Source: Gluconobacter potus
GTDB taxonomy: Bacteria > Pseudomonadota > Alphaproteobacteria > Acetobacterales > Acetobacteraceae
Direction: 5' to 3'
Length of the DNA stretch: 64,000 bases
Assembly: GCF_015244705.1 (NCBI RefSeq)
Contig: NZ_JABCQF010000001.1
Coordinates: 124,001 to 188,000, forward strand
Shown here: positions 8,759 through 16,983 of the stretch, in pieces
How the letters are laid out: the number at the start of each line of letters is the position of its first letter
Numbering within the stretch: the first letter of the stretch is position 1
The notes under the pieces: generated by a model
The model's input: only the letters and a program-made list of their open reading frames with translations
The model's database searches: none
What the model was told of the DNA's origin: nothing
Made by a program: the position numbers and the translations under genes

Positions 8759-8827
8759 AAAAACGAACCGGTAAATGGCCTCAATCCCCGCCGCGCTGCA
8801 ACCCCCAGACGGACAGACAGGCCGTTT

Positions 8828-9883
8828 TCAGGTCGCTTTGTCCATCTGAAGCACAAGCGGCGGGACATTGCCGGGATCGGACTGCCGGCCTTCATCCCAT
8901 CCACAGGTGAGATAATGGACGAGCGGCCAGATCCCGTAATAGGCATCCTGCGCCACATCCGGGTTGTTCGCGGCATAGAAAACCGGATCGAACACCCGGT
9001 ATTCTTGCTGCTGCCCGTCCTCCCGTGCCCGATGCGCGAGAAAGCCGGAGGGAATGTTGAGGGACGGATGCGGAATGGTATCGCCGGTTCCAAGCAGGAT
9101 ATCCGGATCAATCCCCAGTTCCCGCAGGCGCTGTGCGATCACGGGAGCATAGATGTTCGGAACAGGCCGATACCCGGCGGCAAAATCCTCGGAGCCGGTT
9201 TCGAAATAGAAGTGAAGATGCGTTCCGTCCTGAGGGTGCTCCAGCGTCTCGCCGGTTTCCGAAGCTGCCAGTTTCTGCCGCGCGAAACGGCGGATTTCTT
9301 CATAGTCCGGGCGATTGTGCAGATGGAGATGCACGAACGGCGTGCGGACATAGCGCTCGGGATAGATGCTCTGCGGGTTGTGAAACCCGCGGTCCAGACT
9401 GACGATCGTCTGCGCGCGGAACAGTCCGCGCCTTACGATCTGGGGAAGATAGTAATCCGGAGCTTCCGGCACATTCAGCAGAAGCCGGTCCGTAATGAAC
9501 GTGGCGTTTTCCTGCACCAGATAATCGAACTGCCGCCGGATGACCTCCGGATCGAGCGAAAGCTGGTCCAGAAAGACCGTCAGGAACTCGTCGCAATCCA
9601 GTGGCACGGCGAAATCGCAGGCATCGTCCGCGTCCCACTGCCGGATGATCCCGGCAATGACGTCTCCCTTGTGCAGAAAATCCGTGGGAGATGCATGATC
9701 CCGGACGATGTGGACACCTTTGCCTTCATACCGCGTCTGGATGTCCAGAACGGCCGGATCGGTCGAGCCGTTATCGATGACGGTCAGGTTTGAAAAACCG
9801 AAGATCGCCGCGTGCCACAGAATCCAGGGCTCCAGCAGCGTCGCCTCGTTCTTCTGCATCACAACGCAGCGGACCCGGGTCAT
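8828..9883 (-). CDS. family 2-like glycosyltransferase
   Basis: This 351-residue protein opens with a GT-A-type fold (RCVVMQKNEATLLEPWILWHAAIFG, then VIDNGSTD) and has a DxD-like metal/nucleotide-sugar motif (FAVPLDCDEFL at about residues 90-100). The last 60 residues carry a separate module (FDPVFYAANNPDVAQ ... LVHYLTCGWDEGRQSDP) resembling repeats found at the ends of many surface-glycan transferases. No membrane helix is seen, so it acts in the cytoplasm. Its start overlaps the stop of the upstream GT9 gene by 4 bp (ATGA), so the two are co-translated. Lipopolysaccharide or exopolysaccharide assembly is the likely setting; the sugar is unknown. Confidence 0.82.
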   Translation of the reverse strand: MTRVRCVVMQKNEATLLEPWILWHAAIFGFSNLTVIDNGSTDPAVLDIQTRYEGKGVHIVRDHASPTDFLHKGDVIAGIIRQWDADDACDFAVPLDCDEFLTVFLDQLSLDPEVIRRQFDYLVQENATFITDRLLLNVPEAPDYYLPQIVRRGLFRAQTIVSLDRGFHNPQSIYPERYVRTPFVHLHLHNRPDYEEIRRFARQKLAASETGETLEHPQDGTHLHFYFETGSEDFAAGYRPVPNIYAPVIAQRLRELGIDPDILLGTGDTIPHPSLNIPSGFLAHRAREDGQQQEYRVFDPVFYAANNPDVAQDAYYGIWPLVHYLTCGWDEGRQSDPGNVPPLVLQMDKAT

Positions 9884-10800
9884 CGGGAGAGCATCGCCTC
9901 CATGCAGGTCTCGACCCGGGAAGAGGGCAGCATCGCCAGATCAGGCACCACGATCAGATCCGTCCGGCCTGCCGTGGGGGTGAGGGGGGCCGTCAGGCGC
10001 GGGTCGCTGTCATGGCCGAAGAGCGTAATGCAGGGCGTGTCCATCGCGGCAGCCAGATGCATCGGTCCGGTGTCGTTCCCGATCACGATCTCCGCCCGGT
10101 CCAGTACGCCAGCCAGTTCCAGAAGCGTGGTCCGGCCCGTCAGGTCGAGGGCGGTGGGGCAGAGGCGCAGGATGTCCTGAGCCAGCGGCGCCTCGGCCTG
10201 CGTTCCCACGATGACCGGGCGAATGCCTTTGGCCACGAGGGCCTTGGCGATCTCGGCAAAGCGCGATGTAGGCCAGCGTTTCTGCGGGCGGTGGAACGCC
10301 GCACCCGGCACCAGAACGGCGTAGGGCGCGGTGATTTCAGGCCCAGGCCCCTGAAGCCAGCGCGGAACACTGCGGGGCAGGGGCGTGACACCGGCGTCAT
10401 GAAGCTGGTCATCCAGTCGGGCCAGCGTATGCATGTCGTTGCGCGACGGATTGCCGTGCGGATGGCAGCAGCCGCCCGAGATGCCCGACCAGTTTGCGGG
10501 CTGCCCCGCGAGACGGAAATAGGTTTTCGAGCGCCCCGAGGTCTGAAGATCGAAGACCCGGTCATAGCCACGCAGTTTCCGCGACAGCCGCCACAGTCCC
10601 GGCAGGTTGCCCATCGACGGGCGGTCATCCGTCAGAACCTCATCAAACCAAGGCGCAGCACGGGCCAGATCCGCGAAGGGCGCGGTGGTCAGGAGGGTCA
10701 GTGTGGCGTGGGGAAAAGCGGCCCGGATGGACGCGAAAGCTCCGAAGGCCTGAACGAAATCGCCCAGGGCGCCGAGCTTTATGACAAGAATGCGACTCAT
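9880..10800 (-). CDS. family 9 glycosyltransferase (heptosyltransferase-like)
   Basis: The 306-residue protein begins with the GT9 N-terminal motif (RILVIKLGALGDFVQAFGAF) and carries the C-terminal sugar-nucleotide site IGNDTGPMHLAAAMDTPCITLFG, both diagnostic of ADP-heptose:LPS heptosyltransferases and relatives. It is slightly shorter than the usual 320-350 residues. It should add a heptose or related sugar to the lipopolysaccharide core. It is the first gene of a GT9-GT2 pair and is followed, after the GT2 gene and 113 bp, by thrS. Confidence 0.88.
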   Translation of the reverse strand: MSRILVIKLGALGDFVQAFGAFASIRAAFPHATLTLLTTAPFADLARAAPWFDEVLTDDRPSMGNLPGLWRLSRKLRGYDRVFDLQTSGRSKTYFRLAGQPANWSGISGGCCHPHGNPSRNDMHTLARLDDQLHDAGVTPLPRSVPRWLQGPGPEITAPYAVLVPGAAFHRPQKRWPTSRFAEIAKALVAKGIRPVIVGTQAEAPLAQDILRLCPTALDLTGRTTLLELAGVLDRAEIVIGNDTGPMHLAAAMDTPCITLFGHDSDPRLTAPLTPTAGRTDLIVVPDLAMLPSSRVETCMEAMLSR

Positions 10801-10820
10801 GGGCCGACTTTAGCAGGGTG

Positions 10821-10858
10821 TTGCGGAACGCCAACCATTCACGATCGCCGTTCCGCAA
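10821..10858. repeat. 10-bp perfect inverted repeat ahead of the GT9 gene
   Basis: TTGCGGAACG (10821-10830) and CGTTCCGCAA (10849-10858) flank 18 bases. The repeat lies 20 bp upstream of the GT9 start codon and adjoins the grpE terminator. It lacks a U-run; it could be a second transcription-stop hairpin or an operator for the glycosyltransferase pair. Confidence 0.45.
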
Positions 10859-10881
10859 AGAAATCCCGGACGTGGGATTTC
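10857..10881 (-). terminator. intrinsic terminator of grpE
   Basis: On the minus strand GAAATCCC pairs with GGGATTTC (8 bp, 6-nt loop) and is followed by TTTGC. It lies about 33 nt after the grpE stop codon, with only a short T-run. Confidence 0.6.
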
Positions 10882-10913
10882 GGTCCTTCGCCCCTCTGCT
10901 TGGGAGGGAGGGA

Positions 10914-11558
10914 TCAGACCGTCTTGTCGACGCCCTGCGGAGCAGCCGAGGAACTCCCTTGGGCGCCACCCTTGGCCACAACAACCATGGCCGGCTTCAG
11001 CAGACGGCCCTTGAGCAGCCATGCGGGCGTCCAGGACTGCATGACATGGCCCGACGGATGCTGGTCGGACGGCTGTTCTGCCATGGCCTGGTGCAGGTTG
11101 GCGTCGAACGGCTTGCCGGTCGGGTCTTCGCAGGTGATGCCGTGGCGTTCGAGAATGTTGATGAAGGACCGCTCGGTTCCTTCGATTCCCTCACGCAGCT
11201 TGGTGATGAGGACGTCCTCGCCTTCGGTCTTTGCTGGCAGGGACGCCAGGCCGCGCTGAAGGTTCTCGGCAGCCTCGACCACGTCACGGGCGAATTTCTG
11301 GATGGCGTACTGGCGCGCATCCTCGATGTCGCGCTTGGCACGGGCGCGGATGTTCTGGCTTTCGGCTTCGGAACGGACCCAGCGGTCCTTGAGTTCCGCA
11401 ACCTGTGCTTCAAGAGCCTCGATCCGGGCTTCGGGAGTCGTCTCTTCCAGCGTTTCACCGCCGGTTTCGTTCATGCCCGGCGTTTCGTGGCCGGAGGTCT
11501 CGACGCCCTGTTCAGGCACGTCGTGGGCCGTTTCCGGCGAGGCGTTGTGGTCTGTCAT
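10914..11558 (-). CDS. grpE: nucleotide exchange factor GrpE
   Basis: This 214-residue cochaperone releases ADP from DnaK. The acidic, disordered N-terminus (about residues 1-55) leads into a long coiled coil (ARIEALEAQVAELKDRWVRSEAESQNIRARAKRDIEDAR) and ends with the beta domain typical of GrpE (GKPFDANLHQAMAEQPSDQHPSGHVMQSW, GWLLKGRLLKPAMVVVAKG-like segment). The frame is open to 11699, but the ATG at 11558 gives the family's normal length and has a purine-rich ribosome site (AAGAAGG). A heat-shock-type promoter lies upstream. It is transcribed alone and divergently from chvI. Confidence 0.95.
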   Translation of the reverse strand: MTDHNASPETAHDVPEQGVETSGHETPGMNETGGETLEETTPEARIEALEAQVAELKDRWVRSEAESQNIRARAKRDIEDARQYAIQKFARDVVEAAENLQRGLASLPAKTEGEDVLITKLREGIEGTERSFINILERHGITCEDPTGKPFDANLHQAMAEQPSDQHPSGHVMQSWTPAWLLKGRLLKPAMVVVAKGGAQGSSSAAPQGVDKTV

Positions 11559-11612
11559 GTCACGACCTTCTTCTATGGGACGGGCCATCATGCGGCCCCG
11601 TTCTTCTTCAGG

Positions 11613-11640
11613 AGATAACGCTGATTGTCTCAAAGACAAG
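11613..11640 (-). promoter_or_regulatory. candidate sigma-32 (RpoH) promoter of grpE
   Basis: Reading the minus strand, CTTG (11640-11637) and GTTATCT (11619-11613) are separated by 17 bp, close to the alphaproteobacterial RpoH pattern CTTG-N17/18-CYTATNT. The expected start point is about 45 nt upstream of the grpE ATG. Heat-shock control of grpE is well established. Confidence 0.6.
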
Positions 11641-11753
11641 GGTTGCGCTGTCGCATAGCGACGCATCATGTCACTGAAAAGCCTATTTTCCGCCATCATG
11701 GATCATGGGTTATAGGTAAAAGGCCGCAACAGTTCTTAGCAGACGGACCCCTC

Positions 11754-12524
11754 ATGGAGACGCCCCGAACCCCCTACGCGCCGCCCGCTTCTGCCTCGCA
11801 GACGCCGACCGGAGCCTCCGCCGCGCCGATCATCGCGCTGGTGGACGATGACCGGAACATTCTCGCCTCCGTCCAGATGACGCTCGAAGCCGAAGGATTT
11901 ACCGTCCACACCTATACCGATGGCGAAAGCGCGCTGCAGGGCATCACCTCGCGCCCCGTCAGCCTCGCGGTTCTGGATGTGAAGATGCCGCGCATGGACG
12001 GCATGGAACTGCTCCAGCGCCTGCGCGCTCGCTCGAACCTGCCGGTGATTTTCCTGACGTCCAAGGACGAGGAACTGGACCAGCTCATGGGCCTGCGCCT
12101 GGGGGCTGACGACTACATCACCAAGCCGTTCTCCCAGCGCCTGCTGATCGAACGCATCCGCGCCCTGCTGCGCCGTCAGGATGCCAGCCGGGCCGAGGCC
12201 ACGGGTGTTGCCGCCGTCGGTTCCGCCATCGTGCGCGGCCAGCTCTCTTTGGACGAGACGCGCCACCAGTGCCTGTGGGGCGGTCAGGACATTGCGCTGA
12301 CGGTCACGGAGTTCCTGCTGGTCAAGGCGCTCGCTTTGCGTCCGGGCATGGTGAAGTCCCGCGATCAGCTCATCGACGCCGCCTATGGCGACAACATCTA
12401 TGTCGATGACCGCACGATCGACAGCCATATCAAGCGCGTACGCAAGAAGTTCCGTCAGGTGGACGATGAGTTCAACCAGATCGAGACGCTCTACGGCATC
12501 GGCTACCGTTACCGGGACGAGTAA
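11754..12524 (+). CDS. chvI: ChvI-type response regulator
   Basis: The 256-residue OmpR-family regulator has a 23-residue Pro/Ala-rich extension before the receiver domain ([23 protein letters not shown]), acceptor Asp75 in [11 protein letters not shown], the conserved Lys in DDYITKPFS, and a winged-helix domain ending [32 protein letters not shown], which is closely ChvI-like. ChvI controls acid, envelope and host-adaptation genes in alphaproteobacteria. The frame is open to 11625; the ATG at 11754 is chosen because the upstream residues lack family features. The kinase gene begins 6 bp after the stop. Confidence 0.93.
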   Translation: METPRTPYAPPASASQTPTGASAAPIIALVDDDRNILASVQMTLEAEGFTVHTYTDGESALQGITSRPVSLAVLDVKMPRMDGMELLQRLRARSNLPVIFLTSKDEELDQLMGLRLGADDYITKPFSQRLLIERIRALLRRQDASRAEATGVAAVGSAIVRGQLSLDETRHQCLWGGQDIALTVTEFLLVKALALRPGMVKSRDQLIDAAYGDNIYVDDRTIDSHIKRVRKKFRQVDDEFNQIETLYGIGYRYRDE

Positions 12525-12530
12525 GCGCGC

Positions 12531-14369
12531 GTGGATGATGACTCCGCCTCCTTCCCGACAGGTCACGCGCTCGACGTCGACCGGCTCGAACAGGGCCGCG
12601 ACCGGCGCCGTGCCGAATCGGCCCGTGCGGGGCTGGGCGAGTCCCTGCGGAGTGTCGGCGCAAAGATCCTGAGGCGTCTGCGCCCCCGCCGGGCGTCGGA
12701 GATCTCTCTGTCGCGCCGGCGTCTGGCTTCGCCGCTTCTGGTGCGGATCCTGCTGCTCAATGCCCTGCCGCTTGCGCTTCTGGCCGTCACGCTGCTGTTT
12801 CTGGACCAGTTCCAGAACGGCCTGCTGGAAACCGACGTCAACGCCCTGCGCGAGCAGGCCCATATCTATGCCGGAGCCCTCGGCCAGTCCGCCGTCCGGG
12901 TCAGCGCCCATGCGCCCGGCCATCCGGCGCCCGGCGGCAATCTGGAGCTGGACGTCGCGCAGGCCCGCCCCCTGTTGGCCCGTCTGACCGAGCCGAGCCC
13001 CAACGCCCATGCCCTGCTGTTCGATCCGGACGGCAAGCTTGTCGTGGACAGTCGCACCGCCTCGCGTGGCAAACAGGATCATGCCGCTCCCGACCCTGCC
13101 GATGGAGGATCGTGGCAGCCGCCACGGCATAATGTCCTCGAAAGTTTCTACGACTGGCTGCTGTCGCTTCTGCCGCTGACCTCCAGCGAGGAAGTGACGC
13201 TCGACACCAACGACACCGCCATGGATGGCCCGCATGATGCCCAGCCGTTCCATTCCCAGGCGGAGCTGCCGCCCTTCATCCGGCGCACCAAAGACCATCA
13301 GCTTGTCGTAACGGTCGTAGAGCCTGTCGTGCGCGATGGCGTGACGGTGGGCGAAATCCAGCTCACCCGCCATGCGCCGGAAGTGGACCGCACGCTCTTT
13401 GCCGTCCGCTCCTCGATCCTGTCGCTGGTTCTGGCGGCCCTCGTCGTGACGGTGCTGCTGTCCTGGTACCTGTCGCTCACGATCGCCCGGCCTCTGCTGA
13501 CGCTGGCGCGTGCGTCCAACGACATGCGCGAGACGGATGGCCGCAAGGACCTCGTGCCCGAGCGGCTTCTGGCCCGGCGTGACGAAATTGGCGTGCTGGC
13601 CCGCTCGCTCCGTGGCAGTGCGCTGGCGCTGTGGGCACGGATGGACGACATCGAACGCTTTGCTGCCGATGTCAGTCACGAGATCAAGAATCCGCTCTCT
13701 TCCATCCGCTCGGCCATCGAGACGCTTCCGCGCATCCAGATCGCGGAGCGGCGCGAGAGACTGCTCGGCATCATCAACAGCGACGTCAAACGGCTCGACC
13801 GCCTGATTACGGATATTTCCGATGCCAGCCGCATCGACGCGGAACTCTCCCGTGTGCGCCCTGAACCCGTTTCGGTCGTGGCCCTTCTGTCCATTCTGGC
13901 GGAAATGCATCAGACGACGCGCCGGGAAAACGATCCCGTGCTCCGGCTCGATGTCCGCGATCAGGACCCGCCGCTGAAGGCGCTGGCCGTGGAAGACCGG
14001 CTGGTGCAGGTCCTGCGCAATCTGATCGGCAATGCAGTGTCGTTCTCGCCGCCAAAGGGCATCATCGCCCTGCATGCCAGCGCGCGTGACATTGCCGGGG
14101 AAGGGCCCGGGACCGGCAGCGTGGTGGAAATCACCATTACCGATCAGGGCCCCGGTATTCCTCCCGGAAAGCTCGACAGCATTTTTGACCGTTTCTATTC
14201 AGAGCGGCCCCAGACCGAAAACTTCGGCCAGCATTCCGGACTCGGCCTCGCGATCAGCCGGCAGATCATTCACGCCCTGCGCGGCAGTCTGTTTGCCGAG
14301 AACCGCATGGATACGTCCGGGGCGATCCGCGGCGCCTGCTTCGTGGTGCGGCTGCCCCGCGCGCCCTGA
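12531..14369 (+). CDS. chvG: ChvG-type sensor histidine kinase
   Basis: The 612-residue kinase starts at GTG and has an Arg-rich cytoplasmic N-terminus (about residues 1-65), a first membrane helix (LLVRILLLNALPLALLAVTLLFL), a large periplasmic sensor of ChvG type (about 90-290), a second helix, HAMP, His383 in the phospho-acceptor box (ADVSHEIKNPLSSIRSAIETL) and an ATPase domain (NLIGNAVSFSPP, DQGPGIPPGKLDSIFDRFYSERP, GLGLAISRQII). It senses envelope or acid stress and phosphorylates ChvI. In most relatives hprK follows directly; here two minus-strand genes intervene. Confidence 0.93.
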   Translation: MDDDSASFPTGHALDVDRLEQGRDRRRAESARAGLGESLRSVGAKILRRLRPRRASEISLSRRRLASPLLVRILLLNALPLALLAVTLLFLDQFQNGLLETDVNALREQAHIYAGALGQSAVRVSAHAPGHPAPGGNLELDVAQARPLLARLTEPSPNAHALLFDPDGKLVVDSRTASRGKQDHAAPDPADGGSWQPPRHNVLESFYDWLLSLLPLTSSEEVTLDTNDTAMDGPHDAQPFHSQAELPPFIRRTKDHQLVVTVVEPVVRDGVTVGEIQLTRHAPEVDRTLFAVRSSILSLVLAALVVTVLLSWYLSLTIARPLLTLARASNDMRETDGRKDLVPERLLARRDEIGVLARSLRGSALALWARMDDIERFAADVSHEIKNPLSSIRSAIETLPRIQIAERRERLLGIINSDVKRLDRLITDISDASRIDAELSRVRPEPVSVVALLSILAEMHQTTRRENDPVLRLDVRDQDPPLKALAVEDRLVQVLRNLIGNAVSFSPPKGIIALHASARDIAGEGPGTGSVVEITITDQGPGIPPGKLDSIFDRFYSERPQTENFGQHSGLGLAISRQIIHALRGSLFAENRMDTSGAIRGACFVVRLPRAP

Positions 14370-14498
14370 GGCTGACAGCCGAACCGGGGCCTGAACGGTG
14401 ATGGCTGGCCCCGAGGACAGCCCGTCGATCACGCCCGGCACGAGCGTCGCCGCAAAAGGCAGGGCCAGGACCAGCAGCGGGAGGAGATGTCGGGCCAT
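14199..14498 (-). CDS. possible small exported protein, partly antisense to chvG
   Basis: The 99-residue frame starts with a good signal peptide (MARHLLPLLVLALPFAATLVPG) and an AGGAAG ribosome motif 8 nt upstream that overlaps the end of the UrcA-like gene, suggesting coupling. The second half, however, runs antisense through the last 171 bases of chvG, where codon usage is constrained by the other strand. I recognise no domain. It may be a real short secreted protein or a coincidental frame. Confidence 0.35.
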   Translation of the reverse strand: MARHLLPLLVLALPFAATLVPGVIDGLSSGPAITVQAPVRLSASGRAGQPHHEAGAADRPGRIHAVLGKQTAAQGVNDLPADREAESGMLAEVFGLGPL

Positions 14499-14503
14499 GA
14501 CCG

Positions 14504-14896
14504 TTACTTCCTGGCGGACAGGGCGAGGAAGACATGCCCGTTCCTGCGGCTGGCCCGCTGCTGGTCGCGCAGGTCATACAGGCTGGTCCGGGCATCGGAG
14601 AGGGCGTCCTGTTCGCAGTCAGTCACGTCGGTTGCGAGCAACCAGTCTTCCTCCTGAAGCTGGTGGCAGACGGCGTGGGAGGCCTGGGTGACCTGCTGTG
14701 TTGCCGTTTTCCAGTCCTTCAGGGACGTGAGATCCAGCGAGGACAGATCAACTGTCATGCTGACCCTGCCAGTGCTGGCAGGCGTGGTGCTGGCCGAAGT
14801 GGTCCCGGCGGATGTCGGGATAGCCCGAGCGGCCTGAAGCGGCAGGATGACGCTGGCAGACAGGGCGCAAATCAGAAGGGAAGAAAAGCGGATCAT
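14504..14896 (-). CDS. UrcA-like small exported protein
   Basis: The 130-residue product has a signal peptide (MIRFSSLLICALSASVILPLQAARA) and a Thr/Ser linker, then a segment like the UrcA family: VDLSSLDLTSLKDWKTATQQVTQASHAVCHQL, followed by a second Cys (DCEQDALSDARTSL). Two Cys at the usual UrcA spacing could form a disulfide. UrcA-family proteins are exported alphaproteobacterial proteins without a known biochemical role. The start at 14896 is chosen over 14950 for the signal peptide. The gene is convergent with chvG. A sigma-54-like motif lies about 55 bp upstream of the start. Confidence 0.6.
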   Translation of the reverse strand: MIRFSSLLICALSASVILPLQAARAIPTSAGTTSASTTPASTGRVSMTVDLSSLDLTSLKDWKTATQQVTQASHAVCHQLQEEDWLLATDVTDCEQDALSDARTSLYDLRDQQRASRRNGHVFLALSARK

Positions 14897-14950
14897 GGCA
14901 TGAAGCTCCTGAAGAGGAATCCGACGCTCGTGGCGTCTGGAAATCTTCAA

Positions 14951-14966
14951 TGCAGGAAGCGTGCCA
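14951..14966 (-). promoter_or_regulatory. candidate sigma-54 promoter of the UrcA-like gene
   Basis: The minus strand reads TGGCACGCTTCCTGCA, matching the -24/-12 consensus TGGCACG-N4-TTGCW at every fixed base except the first T of the -12 element (C here). The expected start point lies about 45 nt upstream of the start codon at 14896. A nearly identical motif is found at 23821-23836. Confidence 0.45.
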
Positions 14967-15038
14967 GTTTCTGTTTTCCACGCTTTAAATCCGTTCGGAA
15001 ACGCTACCTAAAGCCCTAAAACCGTAAAAGCGGGCCGT

Positions 15039-15057
15039 TACGCCACAAAATGGCGTA
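15039..15057. terminator. perfect hairpin after the RidA-like gene
   Basis: TACGCCA and TGGCGTA form a 7-bp stem around CAAAA, starting 8 nt after the stop of the minus-strand RidA-like gene. The T-run (TTTTG) is on the plus-strand side, so as a minus-strand terminator it lacks a U-tract. It could instead be an operator for the small minus-strand group. Confidence 0.4.
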
Positions 15058-15065
15058 TTTTGCTG

Positions 15066-15437
15066 TTATTTATCCGGTGTGGCGGTCAGGCTGAGGGCAA
15101 TGCGCTGCTCGGGCAGGGGAAAACGCTGCACGATCCGCAGGGTCAGCGCGGGTTTTGCCGCCGCCAGGGCCTCGTTCAGAGCAGCCTGACACTGGGCGAA
15201 GGTCTGGCCTTCGCGAATCATGGCGGCGACGTGCCGGGTGTGGCCCAGGGTGAGGCCATGATCGGCCAGAGCTTCGGAAATGGCGGAAAGTGCTGCCTGA
15301 CATTCATCCGAAAGCCGGCCGGGACGGTCCCCGTCCGGACCGAAGCCGCTGAAATCGGTGCAGGTGACTTCGTCTCCATGTACGGTGACGGTCTGGTGAG
15401 GGGAGGATGCGCCCATGGGTTCGTGGTCCTGCTCCAT
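15066..15437 (-). CDS. RidA-like (YjgF/UK114-fold) small protein
   Basis: This is a 123-residue cytosolic protein. The stretch LSDECQAALSAISEALADHGLTLGHTRHVAAMIREGQTFAQCQAALNEAL and the final strand QRFPLPEQRIALSLTAT follow the helix-strand order of RidA proteins, but the catalytic Arg context (usually R near residue 105) is not clearly preserved and the N-terminus is atypical. RidA enzymes hydrolyse reactive enamines and imines; a non-enzymatic relative is possible here. It lies between chvG and hprK on the opposite strand, and its promoter region abuts hprK (70 bp apart). Confidence 0.45.
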   Translation of the reverse strand: MEQDHEPMGASSPHQTVTVHGDEVTCTDFSGFGPDGDRPGRLSDECQAALSAISEALADHGLTLGHTRHVAAMIREGQTFAQCQAALNEALAAAKPALTLRIVQRFPLPEQRIALSLTATPDK

Positions 15438-15506
15438 GTCAGGGATCCGTCATGCCCCTGTCCGACCCAAGGTCTTAGTCCGCTCCCATGGAGGTCACAA
15501 TCCCTC

Positions 15507-15968
15507 ATGTCCGTCCTGTCATTTCTGCCTGAAGGCTCGGTCCATGCCTGCTGCGTGGCGTGTAACGGAGACGGCGTGCTGATTTCCGGCCCTCCCGGCT
15601 CGGGGAAATCCGAGCTGGCTCTGCGGCTGATGGACGTGGGTTTCGATCTCGTGGCGGATGACCGGGTCCTGCTGGACGGCGCCGTGGCGTCCGCCCCCGA
15701 ACGCCTTGCGGGGCTGATCGAGGTCCGGGGGGTTGGAATCCTTAGGACATCTTTTGTCACAAATGCGACGGTGCGTCTGCGGGTCTGTCTGGGCGAGGGG
15801 CAGCCCCGTCTGCCGGAGCCCTGCCGGGACCCGTGGACGGGAGCGGTCATGCTACGTCTGGAGCCCGGTTTTCCGGGAACGGTGGCGCGGATCAGGGCGG
15901 CCCTGAAGGCCTGCTGCGGCACCTATGAATGGGTGGCCGGAGCAGGCGAAAATGTTGCGGAAACGTGA
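15507..15968 (+). CDS. hprK: HPr kinase/phosphorylase, short alphaproteobacterial form
   Basis: This 153-residue protein consists of the C-terminal kinase domain only: Walker A GPPGSGKSELALRLMDVGFDLVADD and the HprK signature LIEVRGVGILR. The N-terminal domain of Firmicute HprK is absent, as usual in alphaproteobacteria. It phosphorylates HPr on a serine (Ser56 in the HPr at 17435) and reverses this with phosphate. It heads hprK-rapZ-EIIA-ptsH-EI. Starts upstream of 15507 would add unrelated sequence. Function as a nutrient sensor rather than in sugar uptake is inferred from the missing permease. Confidence 0.9.
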   Translation: MSVLSFLPEGSVHACCVACNGDGVLISGPPGSGKSELALRLMDVGFDLVADDRVLLDGAVASAPERLAGLIEVRGVGILRTSFVTNATVRLRVCLGEGQPRLPEPCRDPWTGAVMLRLEPGFPGTVARIRAALKACCGTYEWVAGAGENVAET

Positions 15969-16017
15969 AGGTGCGAAATAGTTCCGCACAAAGGGAAAAA
16001 CGGCTAGAGTGTGGCGC

Positions 16018-16983
16018 ATGGCATCGGCGAACCATCCCGAGTCTGGCTCCATATCCGGATATGATCATGGTTCCCGCCGGATCCTGATCGTGACGGGTCT
16101 GTCCGGGGCGGGAAAATCATCCATATTGCGGGTTCTGGAAGATCTGGGTCATGAGGTCGTGGACAACCCACCCCTGAACCTGATCCAGGCGCTCGCCTCA
16201 CGGGCCGGGCAGAATCTGGCCATCGGGATCGACGTCCGCAGTCGCGGGTTCGAGGCCTCCCGCGTGCTGGAAGAGCTTGAACGCCTGCGACTTCTGCCCG
16301 ACTGCTCGGTCCAGCTCCTTTACGCCACCGCCGAACCCGAAATCCTTCTGCGTCGCTTCACTGCCACGCGCCGCCGCCATCCACTGGTCACCAGCGGCAC
16401 CATTCTTCCCGGAATTGAACAGGAAACCGCCCTTCTGGCCCCGCTGCGGGCCAATGCGGATCTCGTCATCGACACCTCCGACCTGCCATCGCCGGAACTG
16501 CGCCAGCTGATCGAGACGCGCTTTGGCAGCACGGGCGGGGAAGGGCTGACGGTTGCACTGATGTCCTTTGCCTATCCGTCCGGTCTGCCCCGCGAGGCGG
16601 ACATGGTTTTTGATGCACGTTTCCTGCGCAATCCCCATTATGATCCTGCCCTCCAGCCCATGACCGGACTGGATGAGGCAGTGGTGCAGTATGTGAAGTC
16701 GGACCCGGCCTATCCCGCATTTTTCGGCCATATCCAGAGCCTTCTGGAGCTTGTGCTTCCCCGCTTCGTGGCGGAGGGCAAGAAATACGCGACCATTGCC
16801 ATCGGGTGCAGTGGCGGCCGCCACCGCTCGGTGACGATCGTGGAAGAACTGGCCCGTATTCTCCCGAAAACCGTACCGGTCGGACCGATGATGGTCCTGC
16901 ACCGCGAACTCGCCCGCAAGGGTCTGGCGTCCTGGCGCTGGGCCGTTCCTCCCCAGGATCCCTCACAGGACACAACGGTATGA
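16018..16983 (+). CDS. rapZ: RapZ/YvcJ-family nucleotide-binding adapter
   Basis: The 321-residue protein has an N-terminal P-loop (ILIVTGLSGAGKSSILRVLEDLGHEVVDNPP) and the C-terminal RapZ domain (VALMSFAYPSGLPREADMVFDARFLRNP ... AIGCSGGRHRSVTIVEELA). In enterics RapZ directs a small RNA to RNase E to control GlmS; elsewhere the family is less clear. Here it is part of the phosphotransferase operon. An in-frame GTG at 16009 is a weaker alternative start. The stop overlaps the EIIA start (ATGA). Confidence 0.95.
   Translation: MASANHPESGSISGYDHGSRRILIVTGLSGAGKSSILRVLEDLGHEVVDNPPLNLIQALASRAGQNLAIGIDVRSRGFEASRVLEELERLRLLPDCSVQLLYATAEPEILLRRFTATRRRHPLVTSGTILPGIEQETALLAPLRANADLVIDTSDLPSPELRQLIETRFGSTGGEGLTVALMSFAYPSGLPREADMVFDARFLRNPHYDPALQPMTGLDEAVVQYVKSDPAYPAFFGHIQSLLELVLPRFVAEGKKYATIAIGCSGGRHRSVTIVEELARILPKTVPVGPMMVLHRELARKGLASWRWAVPPQDPSQDTTV

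Noticed and set aside
6954-8774. 606-residue plus-strand frame opposite thrS
   Set aside because: Pure shadow of the conserved threonyl-tRNA synthetase gene; no motifs of its own.
11736-14075. 779-residue minus-strand frame opposite chvI-chvG
   Set aside because: It spans two well-supported genes and the intergenic gap between them, has low-complexity Gln/Arg-rich sequence and no ribosome site.
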